From Paraflavitalea devenefica (GTDB taxonomy: Bacteria > Bacteroidota > Bacteroidia > Chitinophagales > Chitinophagaceae): DNA of 64,000 nt. The first letter of the stretch is position 1. Each line of letters begins with the position of its first letter. The translations under genes and the position numbers were made by a program. Positions 10,414 through 19,011 of the stretch are shown one piece after another. A model generated the notes under the pieces. It was not told the DNA's origin, searched no databases, and saw only the letters and a list, made by a program, of their open reading frames with translations. The stretch lies in contig NZ_JAARML010000004.1 in NCBI RefSeq assembly GCF_011759375.1, positions 434,001 through 498,000 of the forward strand. The letters are read 5' to 3'.

Positions 10414-10445
10414 TTTGTAACCCTAAGGGTTACGACGTATATTTG
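10414..10445 (+). promoter_or_regulatory. higBA promoter with embedded palindromic operator
   Basis: A -33-type TTTG at 10414-10417 and a perfect -7 box TATATTTG at 10438-10445 are 20 bp apart, the Bacteroidota housekeeping spacing. The spacer holds an 8-bp-arm palindrome, GTAACCCTAAGGGTTAC at 10417-10433, between the two boxes. HigA-type antitoxins repress their own promoter by binding such palindromes. The expected transcription start falls at or next to the toxin ATG at 10449, so the message may be leaderless. Confidence 0.75.
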
Positions 10446-10448
10446 CCA

Positions 10449-10730
10449 ATGATTGCCTCCATAGCGCACAAAGGACTGAAACTCTTTTGGGAAAAAGACG
10501 ACCCTTCCAAACTTCCGGCTGAACAGGTGGAAAAAATAAGACGAATCCTGATGGCGTTAGATACAGCCAAAACATTGGAGCCACTACGCCGGATCCCTGG
10601 CTATAAGCTCCATGCCTTATCAGGTAGCTTGAAGGGATTTTGGTCGGTAACTGTAACCGGAAATTATCGCATCATTTTCCGGTTTGAAAAAGAGGATGTA
10701 CACCTGGTGAATTATGTTGATTATCATTAA
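10449..10730 (+). CDS. higB: HigB-type toxin, RelE superfamily
   Basis: 93 residues from the ATG at 10449 (MIASIAHKGLKLFWEKDD), which matches the usual family start; a TTG two codons upstream is not needed. The sequence has the plasmid-maintenance HigB pattern: an N-terminal helix with GLKLFWE, then LPGYKLH-type IPGYKLHALSG, LKGFWSVTVTGNYRIIFRFE, and a terminal VDYH. This family cleaves mRNA on the ribosome. The stop codon shares its last base with a possible ATG of the next gene, so the two are translationally coupled or nearly so. No Shine-Dalgarno sequence is seen. Confidence 0.93.
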   Translation: MIASIAHKGLKLFWEKDDPSKLPAEQVEKIRRILMALDTAKTLEPLRRIPGYKLHALSGSLKGFWSVTVTGNYRIIFRFEKEDVHLVNYVDYH

Positions 10731-10750
10731 TGAGATCAAAACTACAAACC

Positions 10751-11059
10751 ATGAAACGTAATATGAAACCTGTTCACCCTGGGGCAATCCTCCGGGAGGA
10801 CATTTTAAAAGAAATGAATCTTACTATTACAAAGGCAGCTCAAGACTTAAAAGTCAGCCGCAAACAGCTTTCTGAAATAGTCAATGAAATTGCCAGCATT
10901 AGCGCAGAGATGGCCTTACGCCTTGAGAAAGGCTTTGGAGTAGAAGCCAGCTTTTGGTTGGATCTTCAAACCAAATATGATTTGTGGAAGGTACAGGAAA
11001 GTGGTAAGGTTCGTAATATCCACCGCATTGCAGCTATTACGGCCAAGAAAGCTGGGTAA
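10751..11059 (+). CDS. higA: HigA-type antitoxin, XRE/Cro HTH
   Basis: 102 residues from ATG 10751 (MKRNMKPVHPGAILREDIL), the start seen in most family members. An in-frame ATG at 10730 would overlap the toxin stop (TAATG) and add seven residues; the sequence does not decide between them. The helix-turn-helix is around KAAQDLKVSRKQLSEIVNE, and the C-terminal part (EMALRLEKGFGVEASFWLDLQ) is characteristic of VapI/HigA. It neutralises HigB and probably represses the operator at 10417-10433. The gene ends 5 bp before the convergent patatin gene. Confidence 0.93.
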   Translation: MKRNMKPVHPGAILREDILKEMNLTITKAAQDLKVSRKQLSEIVNEIASISAEMALRLEKGFGVEASFWLDLQTKYDLWKVQESGKVRNIHRIAAITAKKAG

Positions 11060-11064
11060 ATCAC

Positions 11065-12147
11065 TCAACGTGCCCTTACAGTCATGTTGGCGGCAGACGC
11101 GCTACCAGCATTCACATTAAAGAACCTTCTCGCCCCTTCCCGCCCACTTTCCAGCAGGTCATTCACCACTTTCTTGGGCAGCTTACGCACCCGGCCGGAA
11201 TAGTTGAGCGTACTGATGGTAATAGTACGGCGGTATTGATTATTTCCTTCTGCTTCCGGACTGGCCTTATCAATAAGCGTTACATACATAGCCTTCATGT
11301 AATCCTTAATACTCCTGATGGGAATGGGATACTTACCCGACCGTCTTTGATTGTAAGCGATCTGTTCAGGCGTTTCCATCATCAGGCCCAGCGTTTCCGG
11401 GTTTTCCCAATACTGGTTAGTCCTTTTGGCATCAGCCATAAAGTACCGGGTAGAGTCGAACATGAACAAGGGATAATTACTCAGTGCACCCCCATCCACC
11501 ATCATGTGCAGGGTTTGCCCGGGCGCCGCTTTCTCATACACCTTGCCCCGGTCATCTATCAATACCGGTTTATAATACAGCGGGATGGACAAGGAAATAC
11601 GCACCGCATCCTTAATACACATATCGGGGTATTGCTCCCAGGAAAATATGCGGATGGATTGATAGGTAAGATCCGTTCCCGTTATATATAAATCTTTATA
11701 TCCTTTTGCTTTCCGTTGCTGGTGCAGTTGGGCAAAAGTAATACGGCCATTACCTGTCTTACGGCTTATCTGTTCTTCTATCCACACCGCAATCTTATCG
11801 CCTTTATAATAGCCAAATTCTTTGGTGAGCCTGCGCACACCCGATCCTATAAACCAGGACCCATCATTGAATTCCTGTGGTTTTATATAGGCCGTTAAAT
11901 CCAGTATTTCTTTGGGTGTATAGCCTACCGCCAATAAGGTGGCCTGAATGGCTCCGGCAGAAGTACCACCCACTCTTTCTATGTTCGACAGGATCTGCAG
12001 ACTGTCCAATACCTCAAAAGCGCCGGCATAGGCAAAGCCCCTGACACCGCCGCCTTCCAATACGAGGTTTTTATAATTTGTTTGCTGCGATAAGGCAGTC
12101 CCCATGGAGGTTAGGGTTACAACTGCATATACCAGTAAGTGCTTCAT
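11065..12147 (-). CDS. Patatin-like phospholipase family protein
   Basis: 360 residues with a short signal peptide (about 1-20, ending LSQQ). Patatin hallmarks are complete: the glycine-rich oxyanion loop EGGGVRGFAYAGAF near residue 32, the nucleophile elbow GTSAG near residue 63, and the DGG dyad motif (MMVDGGALSNYP) near residue 218. The family hydrolyses acyl ester bonds of lipids; the signal peptide suggests a periplasmic or outer-membrane site here. A decayed copy of its 3' end lies at 10331-10405 beyond higBA. The true substrate is unknown. Confidence 0.9.
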   Translation of the reverse strand: MKHLLVYAVVTLTSMGTALSQQTNYKNLVLEGGGVRGFAYAGAFEVLDSLQILSNIERVGGTSAGAIQATLLAVGYTPKEILDLTAYIKPQEFNDGSWFIGSGVRRLTKEFGYYKGDKIAVWIEEQISRKTGNGRITFAQLHQQRKAKGYKDLYITGTDLTYQSIRIFSWEQYPDMCIKDAVRISLSIPLYYKPVLIDDRGKVYEKAAPGQTLHMMVDGGALSNYPLFMFDSTRYFMADAKRTNQYWENPETLGLMMETPEQIAYNQRRSGKYPIPIRSIKDYMKAMYVTLIDKASPEAEGNNQYRRTITISTLNYSGRVRKLPKKVVNDLLESGREGARRFFNVNAGSASAANMTVRAR

Positions 12148-12357
12148 GTAATAAAAATATCCAGCGCCGGGCAGCCTTGCAAGCAGGTAGCACTATTTAA
12201 CGATTTTTTACCGCTGCCTGAAAAAGGACATCAGGCGTATCAAAACCGGACGCTTTTAAAAAAGCATCTTATGTAATATATTGAACGCTAATTAGCTGGT
12301 AACTGGCACCTTATTGGAGCCATTGACCATACTATCCGGTTGCCTAAACCTCCCACT

Positions 12358-14763
12358 ATGCTCAAAAACTACTTTACCATCGCCTTCCGCAACCTTGTCA
12401 AGAACAAGGTCCATTCGCTGATCAATATCGCCGGCTTAGCCGCCGGCATGTCGGTAGCCCTGCTGATCGGACTGTGGATATGGGATGAACTGTCCTTCAA
12501 CAAATACCACCGTAATTATGACCGTATCGCACGGGTAATGAAGCATATGATGGAGGATGGAACCATCAACAGCAATTACTATTTACCCTACCCGTTGGCG
12601 ATGGAATTGAAAACAACCTGGCGCCAGGAATTTAAGCAGGTAGTAACAGCCAGGCCACCGGAAGAGGTGAATCTGTCCGGCGGTGAAACACAACTCGCCG
12701 CTAAAGGACAGTTTATAGATGCCGGCGCTCCCGGAATGCTCACCTTGAATATGCTGAAAGGCAACTACCATGGCTTACAGGAGCCTCATTCCGTCTTGCT
12801 GGCAGCATCAACCGCTAAAGCACTTTTTGGTAAGGCAGATCCCATGGGTAAAGCGATCAAACTGAATAACAGCACATCCGTAAAAGTGACGGGTGTATAC
12901 GAAGACCTGCCGCTGAATACCCATTTCCAGGAAGCAAAGTTCTTTGCCCCTTTCGACCTGTATATGATCATGAACCCCTGGGTAAAAGAACAGAGCTGGG
13001 ATAACCAATTCCTGTTTGTATATGCTGAAATAAATCCGGGTGCTGATTTCGAAAAAGTATCGGACCATATTAAAGACGCAGAGATCAACATCACTAAAAA
13101 CCTGGATAATTATAAAGAGCAGGCAGCCCGGAAACCACAGGTATTTCTATATCCCATGAGCAAATGGCATTTGTATGCTTCTTTTAAAGAAGGTATTATA
13201 GAAGGGGGGGCTATTCAATTTGTATGGCTGGTAGGCATCATCGGTGGTTTTGTATTATTGCTGGCCTGTATCAATTTTATGAACCTGAGCACGGCCCGTT
13301 CTGAAAAACGTGCAAAGGAAGTAGGCATCCGCAAAGCGGTGGGCTCGGTAAGACGTCAACTGATCATCCAGTTTTTCACAGAGTCGCTGCTCACCACGAT
13401 ACTGGCATTTCTGGTGGCCCTATTTATAGTTACCATTTCTTTACCCTGGTTCAATGAACTGGCGGCAAAAGAAATGACCATGCTTTGGTCTAACCCCGGT
13501 TTCTGGTTGTGCTGTAGCGCTTTTATACTGCTTACCGGCCTGTTGGCCGGCAGTTATCCTGCCCTGTATTTATCTTCCTTCAAACCAGTAAAAGTATTGA
13601 AAGGTACTTTCCGGGCAGGCCGTTTTGCCGCTATTCCCCGTAAAGCGCTGGTGGTAATGCAGTTTACCGTATCCGTTACTTTAATCATCTGCACCATGGT
13701 GGTCTATAAGCAGATCCTTTTTGCCAAAGACCGTCCGGTGGGTTATAACCGGGAAGGCTTGCTCATGGTATGGAAAAAATCGGCCGACTTTCGCGGGAAG
13801 TCCGTACTGCTCAGGAATGAACTCAAGAAAACAGGCACTATTGCGGAGTTAGCTGAATCCGGTGGGCGGGTTACCAGTATATGGCAATCGAATGGTGGGT
13901 TCGACTGGAAAGGCAGGCCCCCTTCTTTTGATCCCAGCTTTGGTACATTGGCCGTGAGCCAGGAATACGGCAAAACAGTAGGCTGGCAATTTGTAGCCGG
14001 CAGGGATTTCTCGGGAGAGCTGGCAGGAGATTCCGCTGCCATCGTATTGAATGAATCGGCGGTTAAGCTAATGGGATTAAAGGATCCCGTGGGAGAAGTT
14101 GTACGATGGGAAACAGCCTGGCGCAAAGCCCGTTACTATAAGATCATTGGCGTAATAAAAGACATGGTAATGGAATCGCCCTTTGAGCCGGTCCTGCCTA
14201 CTGTATTTCGCATGGAGAAGGAGCTGCGCTGGATCAACATTAAGTTGGATCCCCAGGTAGCAGCCGGGAAAGCGCTGTCTGCCATAGAAGCCACTTTTAA
14301 AAAGATCATTCCCGGTGTTCCTTTCGATTACAAATTCGCGGATGTGGAATATGCGGCAAAATTCGCGGCGGAGGAACGCATCGGTAAGCTGGCTGCCTTC
14401 TTCGCCACACTGGCCATTTTCATTAGTTGCCTGGGGCTTTTTGGTTTGGCATCATTCACCGCAGAACAACGAACCAAAGAAATAGGTGTACGCAAGGTAT
14501 TGGGTGCTTCTGCATTCAATGTATGGCGTTTGCTGTCGAAAGACTTTGTGGTGCTGGTGATGATCGCTTTAGGGATAGCTATTCCGGCAGCACATTATTT
14601 CATGCACAACTGGCTGGAGAACTATCAATACCGGAGCAACCTCCCATGGTGGCTCTTTGCCGTCACAGGCATCGGTGCCATATTGATCACTTTACTTACT
14701 GTAAGCTTCCATGCGGTTAAAGCCGCTTTCATGAACCCCGTAAAAAGCCTGAGAACAGAATAA
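12358..14763 (+). CDS. MacB/FtsX-type ABC transporter permease
   Basis: 801 residues from ATG 12358 (MLKNYFTIAFRNLVKNKVHS); an upstream TTG at 12340 is not needed. The layout is a transmembrane helix at about 20-40, a MacB-type periplasmic domain, three helices with the first FtsX domain around residues 290-430 (NFMNLSTARSEKRAKEVGIRKAVG), a second periplasmic domain, and a final FtsX domain (FTAEQRTKEIGVRKVLGAS). Bacteroidota carry many of these double-FtsX permeases, used for lipoprotein, peptide or antibiotic export. No ATPase gene is adjacent, so the partner must be encoded elsewhere. Confidence 0.92.
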   Translation: MLKNYFTIAFRNLVKNKVHSLINIAGLAAGMSVALLIGLWIWDELSFNKYHRNYDRIARVMKHMMEDGTINSNYYLPYPLAMELKTTWRQEFKQVVTARPPEEVNLSGGETQLAAKGQFIDAGAPGMLTLNMLKGNYHGLQEPHSVLLAASTAKALFGKADPMGKAIKLNNSTSVKVTGVYEDLPLNTHFQEAKFFAPFDLYMIMNPWVKEQSWDNQFLFVYAEINPGADFEKVSDHIKDAEINITKNLDNYKEQAARKPQVFLYPMSKWHLYASFKEGIIEGGAIQFVWLVGIIGGFVLLLACINFMNLSTARSEKRAKEVGIRKAVGSVRRQLIIQFFTESLLTTILAFLVALFIVTISLPWFNELAAKEMTMLWSNPGFWLCCSAFILLTGLLAGSYPALYLSSFKPVKVLKGTFRAGRFAAIPRKALVVMQFTVSVTLIICTMVVYKQILFAKDRPVGYNREGLLMVWKKSADFRGKSVLLRNELKKTGTIAELAESGGRVTSIWQSNGGFDWKGRPPSFDPSFGTLAVSQEYGKTVGWQFVAGRDFSGELAGDSAAIVLNESAVKLMGLKDPVGEVVRWETAWRKARYYKIIGVIKDMVMESPFEPVLPTVFRMEKELRWINIKLDPQVAAGKALSAIEATFKKIIPGVPFDYKFADVEYAAKFAAEERIGKLAAFFATLAIFISCLGLFGLASFTAEQRTKEIGVRKVLGASAFNVWRLLSKDFVVLVMIALGIAIPAAHYFMHNWLENYQYRSNLPWWLFAVTGIGAILITLLTVSFHAVKAAFMNPVKSLRTE

Positions 14764-14775
14764 CTGCTTCTATCT

Positions 14776-14812
14776 CGTTATTGTTGCCTCAACGCCTCGT
14801 TGACTGCTTCAC
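14776..14812 (-). repeat. 8-bp-periodic repeat at receptor gene 3' end
   Basis: Read on the minus strand the sequence is a degenerate octamer series of the AGGCAACR type (GAGGCGTTGAGGCAAC). It spans the last codons, the TGA stop at 14789-14791, and the bases just beyond. The same octamer family follows the stops at 38534 and 42541. Confidence 0.55.
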
Positions 14813-17284
14813 CGCAGGCTTACTGCTGCTTTGCTTACCCGGTAAAGTCTTTAATGCTGGCTGTTTAGAAGGCGCCGCCTTCTTCTTATTCCCCACCAGG
14901 TTGTTAAAGCTATAACTAACAGTAAGGCGGTAGCTAAGCGTACGGGCATTGCTGAAAGATTCCAGGTTATAGTTGGGACCAAATGTAAAGCTGGTATACT
15001 TCTGCTGGAAGATGGGATCAATGGCATTCAGCGTAAGCACCAGGCGTTTGTTGAACAGCTTATGCTGCAGGGCCAGGTTCATGCGGATATTGCTGCGCAC
15101 CGTTCCCTGGGGATTGGCAAAGCGGTTGAGCGTGAAATTGCCATTAATATTCCACACGTCCTTGGGTGCATAATTGGTATTAAAGCTGGTGGTGAAAGTG
15201 CCGCCATCCCGGTACTTGTTCTTCTCCTTGTCGTACCGGCTATACTTATTATACGTATAGCTGGCGCTGAAATTCATACGGAACTGTTTGGATACCGTAT
15301 AGCCGCTCCAGGTGCTCACTTCATACTCATGGCGGTCATCAATATTCTGCCAGGTAGTGACCGTTTTACCATCGGGCTGCAGGTTCCTGATCTGGCTGAA
15401 AATATGCTGCACAATATTATAACCGAAGCCCAGGTTGGTATAATAATTATCACCATTACGGCCCAGCACCAGGTCGAAATTATGGGAAGTAGAAGGCGCC
15501 AGTTCAGGATTGCCATAGCGGATATTATTGGGATCGCCATAGTCAATGCTGGGATTCAGGTTGCCGATGCCCGGACGGCGGATGGTTTTGCGATAGGCAA
15601 CACTCAGGTTCAACACATCTTCCCAGCGTTTATTGAAATTGGCAAAAGGCAGCCAGGTGGTATAATCATTATTCACCTGTGTTTTATCTTTCAGGTCAAA
15701 CTGAATATCCGTTAGCTCTGCCGTAATACCGGCCGTAACGCTCATTTGTTCTGAGATCACCTGTTTCATAGAGAAGCGGACGCTGTGTACCGATTGTTTA
15801 AATCCAAAATCATTACTCAACAGATCGTTTTTCACATACTCATTTTCCGGCTTCTTCATGTATTGCGTATTTAACACTACATGGCTGGCGTCGTTTACCG
15901 TAGCCACACCGGTAGAAAAGGAAGTGGTTTTATTGTCCAGCAGCTTGTCATAATTAATGCGCAGGCTATAGCCATGGTTCCAGCTATCATTCAGTTGCTG
16001 CTGTGTTGAATCCACACCGGTAGGCGTACGGTCGGGCTTCAGGAACTGCTGGAAAAAAGTACGGTCATTCTGGTTATACGAATAATTGGCCCCCGCAATC
16101 AGCCGTAAAGACTCTCCCGGCTTCTTACCCCTGCGCGTATAGGTGAGGTTCATGGCAGGGTTTACGTTCTGCCCTTCTGTTTCAATATACCGGTTGCTCA
16201 GCTTATAGATCTCTTCAAAACGGTTGAGGTTGGTATATTCATTTTCACTGCGGTTCCTGAAATCATTGTGGTTGAACAGCAACAGTACATTCACAATATT
16301 GTAACGGTCTATATCATAATCAATGCTCAGCCGTGCCCCCGGCCGGGTATTGCGGTTGCGGTAACTGTTGGTAGTATTGAAATAGTTGGTGGAGTCTTTA
16401 TAAATATTCTCCCGTTTGGAATACCCGTAACCATTCACCCGGTTATCGCCGGTATTTACATTGAGGTTAATGGCCAGTCCTTTTTTACGGTAATTAATAT
16501 TGCCGCTGATGCTGCGTTCGCCGTTGGTGCCGGCCATCACCGCTACCCGGGCGCCGGCCCCTACCCTGCCTTTGCGGGTAATAATATTGATCACGCCCCC
16601 CTGCTCATTGGCATATTGGGGTGGCGGGTTGGTCATTACTTCAATGCGCTCGATCATGCTGCCCGGCAGGGATTCCAGGAAGTCCTGCAACTGCTGGGCA
16701 TTCAGCTCCACCGGTTTATCGTCAATCAATATTTTGGGTTCCTTGCCACGCACTACCACCTTTCCATCGGGATCATTGGCCACCAGGGGTACGCTCTTCA
16801 GCAGCTCGCTGGCGCTGGCGCCTGCACTTAAAGCTGACTCGCCTGCATTGAAAGTGATATTTCCATCTTTACTCTGGATGAGGGGCTTCTCGGCATAGAC
16901 CACAATTTCCTGCAACTGGTCGCTGGTGCCGGCCTTCATCACCAGGTCGCTCATATTAAAATCGAACCGTTCTGTACGGAAATGCAGGCTGTCAATCACC
17001 AGGGGCTGAAATCCCACATAGGTGACCTTCAGCCGGTACCAGCCAAAAGCAATGGAGGAAATGGAGAAATTGCCGTTCTTATCGGTAATCGTGGCCTTTT
17101 TAGTGAGGGTATCGGCGAGGAACTGCAGCTCTACGGTGGCATCGCCTACCGGCTTCTGTTTTTCATCAAGGATATTGCCCGCTAAAATACCGGGGGCATC
17201 ATTGGCGCCCTTTTCCTGCGCCTGCAAAGAAAAGGCTGTTATTATGAAAAATATCCATAAAAAGGTTCGGTATAATAGGGTCAT
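14789..17284 (-). CDS. Outer-membrane beta-barrel receptor (TonB-dependent receptor-like)
   Basis: 831 residues. After a signal peptide (ending LQAQ) there is a carboxypeptidase-regulatory-like domain (GNILDEKQKPVGDATVELQ, residues about 35-115), then a plug domain with GKVVVRGKEPKILIDDKPVEL and ERIEVMTNPPPQYANEQGGVINIITRKG, then a barrel of the OMP_b-brl_3 type to about residue 795. An unusual lysine/serine-rich tail of about 30 residues (from NKKKAAPSK) follows the last barrel strand. Its final codons and stop lie inside an 8-bp-periodic repeat. Substrate unknown; uptake of a large nutrient is the general role of the family. Confidence 0.88.
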   Translation of the reverse strand: MTLLYRTFLWIFFIITAFSLQAQEKGANDAPGILAGNILDEKQKPVGDATVELQFLADTLTKKATITDKNGNFSISSIAFGWYRLKVTYVGFQPLVIDSLHFRTERFDFNMSDLVMKAGTSDQLQEIVVYAEKPLIQSKDGNITFNAGESALSAGASASELLKSVPLVANDPDGKVVVRGKEPKILIDDKPVELNAQQLQDFLESLPGSMIERIEVMTNPPPQYANEQGGVINIITRKGRVGAGARVAVMAGTNGERSISGNINYRKKGLAINLNVNTGDNRVNGYGYSKRENIYKDSTNYFNTTNSYRNRNTRPGARLSIDYDIDRYNIVNVLLLFNHNDFRNRSENEYTNLNRFEEIYKLSNRYIETEGQNVNPAMNLTYTRRGKKPGESLRLIAGANYSYNQNDRTFFQQFLKPDRTPTGVDSTQQQLNDSWNHGYSLRINYDKLLDNKTTSFSTGVATVNDASHVVLNTQYMKKPENEYVKNDLLSNDFGFKQSVHSVRFSMKQVISEQMSVTAGITAELTDIQFDLKDKTQVNNDYTTWLPFANFNKRWEDVLNLSVAYRKTIRRPGIGNLNPSIDYGDPNNIRYGNPELAPSTSHNFDLVLGRNGDNYYTNLGFGYNIVQHIFSQIRNLQPDGKTVTTWQNIDDRHEYEVSTWSGYTVSKQFRMNFSASYTYNKYSRYDKEKNKYRDGGTFTTSFNTNYAPKDVWNINGNFTLNRFANPQGTVRSNIRMNLALQHKLFNKRLVLTLNAIDPIFQQKYTSFTFGPNYNLESFSNARTLSYRLTVSYSFNNLVGNKKKAAPSKQPALKTLPGKQSSSKPAVKQSTRR

Positions 17285-17486
17285 GCAGGGATAAAGTTAA
17301 CTTTTCATGAAAATTATCTACTGTCTATTTGGTCCAACCAGGGAATTTATGGTATGAACGGGCAGCAAATCCCTCCGGCACGTCCTATAAGACGCTTTTT
17401 CAGGCTAAGTCCTTCGGATGAACGCCCGGTTTGGGTTTTAGAGCTCCCTCCCTGCCATCCTGTCATTATTTCTCCCCCATTTTAGC

Positions 17487-17494
17487 TATCTTTG
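17487..17494 (+). promoter_or_regulatory. Predicted -7 box of miaB
   Basis: TATCTTTG is a full match to TAnnTTTG, 24 bp before the miaB ATG. No clear -33 box is seen. The 234-bp gap between the divergent receptor gene and miaB holds no other recognisable feature. Confidence 0.55.
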
Positions 17495-17518
17495 CAATTT
17501 CCAAATTTTGAATCATTA

Positions 17519-18943
17519 ATGCCGGATCTGATTACCCATACCAAACAGGACGAAACTCGCCAGGGAGAGGCTTATAGCCCATTTGTGAATGCCCCTGTTG
17601 CCTACGGTAAGAAGTTTTACATTGAGAGCTATGGTTGCGCCATGAATTTCTCCGATAGTGAGATCGTTGCTTCCATATTGAATGAGAACGGGTTCGGCGC
17701 TACACGGAATTACGAGGAAGCCGACCTGATACTGATCAATACCTGTTCCATCCGGGAAAAAGCTGAACAAACGGTGCGCAAGCGGCTGAGCGACCTGCGG
17801 GTTGCCAAGGAGGCCAATCCCGGCGCCCTGATCGGCATACTGGGCTGTATGGCAGAACGCCTGAAGGCCAAGCTGCTGGAAGAAGAAAAGCTGGTAGACC
17901 TGGTAGTAGGTCCCGATGCCTACCGCACCCTGCCCGGCTTAATTGAAGAAGCGGCGGACGGTCAGAAAGCCGTCAATGTATTATTAAGCCGCGAGGAAAC
18001 CTATGCTGATATTGCCCCTGTACGATTGAACAGCAATGGCATCAATGCCTTTGTGAGCATCATGCGGGGATGTAACAATATGTGCTCTTTTTGTGTAGTG
18101 CCCTTTACCCGGGGCCGGGAAAGGAGCCGCGATGCTGATTCCATCGTGCGCGAATGCCAGGACCTCTTTAACCAGGGCTATCGCGAAGTAACCCTGCTGG
18201 GCCAGAATGTGGACAGCTATTACTGGAACAGCGGCGATAGCGGGGCCGAATCGGTCGCCTTTGCCCAACTGCTGGAAAGAGTAGCAATGGTAAGTCCGCT
18301 GTTACGGGTGCGTTTCTCTACCTCTCATCCCAAGGACATCACAGATGATGTGTTGCATATGATCGCGAAATACGAGAACATCTGCAAATACATACACCTG
18401 CCGGTGCAAAGCGGATCAACCAGGATCCTGCAGCTCATGAACCGCACCTATACCCGGGAGTGGTACATGGCAAAGGTAGACCGCATCAAAGCCATCATAC
18501 CCGATTGCAGCATCAGCGCCGATATCATTGCCGGCTTTTGTACAGAAACAGAGGAAGACCACCAGGATACGCTGAGCATCATGGAATACAGTGAGTACGA
18601 TTACAGCTACATGTTCTTCTACAGCGAGCGGCCGGGCACCCTGGCAGCACGCCGTTACCAGGATGATATACCGGAACAGGTGAAAAAAAGAAGGCTGGAT
18701 GAGATCATCAACCTGCAACGAAAGCTCAGCCACGAGAGTAATATGAAAGACATAGGCAGCACCGTGAAAGTATTAATTGAAGGAGATTCAAAGAAGAGTG
18801 AACACGACTGGATGGGCCGCACCAGCCAGTATAAAGTGGTTGTTTTTCCAAAAGCCGGACATTCACTGAACAAAGGTGATTATGCGATGGTTACAATAGA
18901 CACTTGCACCGGCGGTACATTGCTGGGCAGGGTCGTTGAGTAA
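17519..18943 (+). CDS. miaB: tRNA-2-methylthio-N6-dimethylallyladenosine synthase MiaB
   Basis: 474 residues from the ATG at 17519 (MPDLITHTKQDE). It methylthiolates i6A37 in tRNAs reading UNN codons, using two Fe-S clusters. The N-terminal UPF0004 cluster ligands are C40 (ESYGCAMN), C76 (NTCSIRE) and C110 (GCMAERLK). The radical-SAM cluster is C185xxxC189xxC192 (GCNNMCSFC). A TRAM domain occupies the last 65 or so residues. Length and motifs are normal for MiaB. A sigma-54-type regulator follows after 68 bp on the same strand. Confidence 0.96.
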   Translation: MPDLITHTKQDETRQGEAYSPFVNAPVAYGKKFYIESYGCAMNFSDSEIVASILNENGFGATRNYEEADLILINTCSIREKAEQTVRKRLSDLRVAKEANPGALIGILGCMAERLKAKLLEEEKLVDLVVGPDAYRTLPGLIEEAADGQKAVNVLLSREETYADIAPVRLNSNGINAFVSIMRGCNNMCSFCVVPFTRGRERSRDADSIVRECQDLFNQGYREVTLLGQNVDSYYWNSGDSGAESVAFAQLLERVAMVSPLLRVRFSTSHPKDITDDVLHMIAKYENICKYIHLPVQSGSTRILQLMNRTYTREWYMAKVDRIKAIIPDCSISADIIAGFCTETEEDHQDTLSIMEYSEYDYSYMFFYSERPGTLAARRYQDDIPEQVKKRRLDEIINLQRKLSHESNMKDIGSTVKVLIEGDSKKSEHDWMGRTSQYKVVVFPKAGHSLNKGDYAMVTIDTCTGGTLLGRVVE

Positions 18944-19011
18944 CCCCGCTGCATATATAATGATGGCAGGAATTGAGAAACCAGATTAATTGAGTTAAAA
19001 GAATTGTGATT

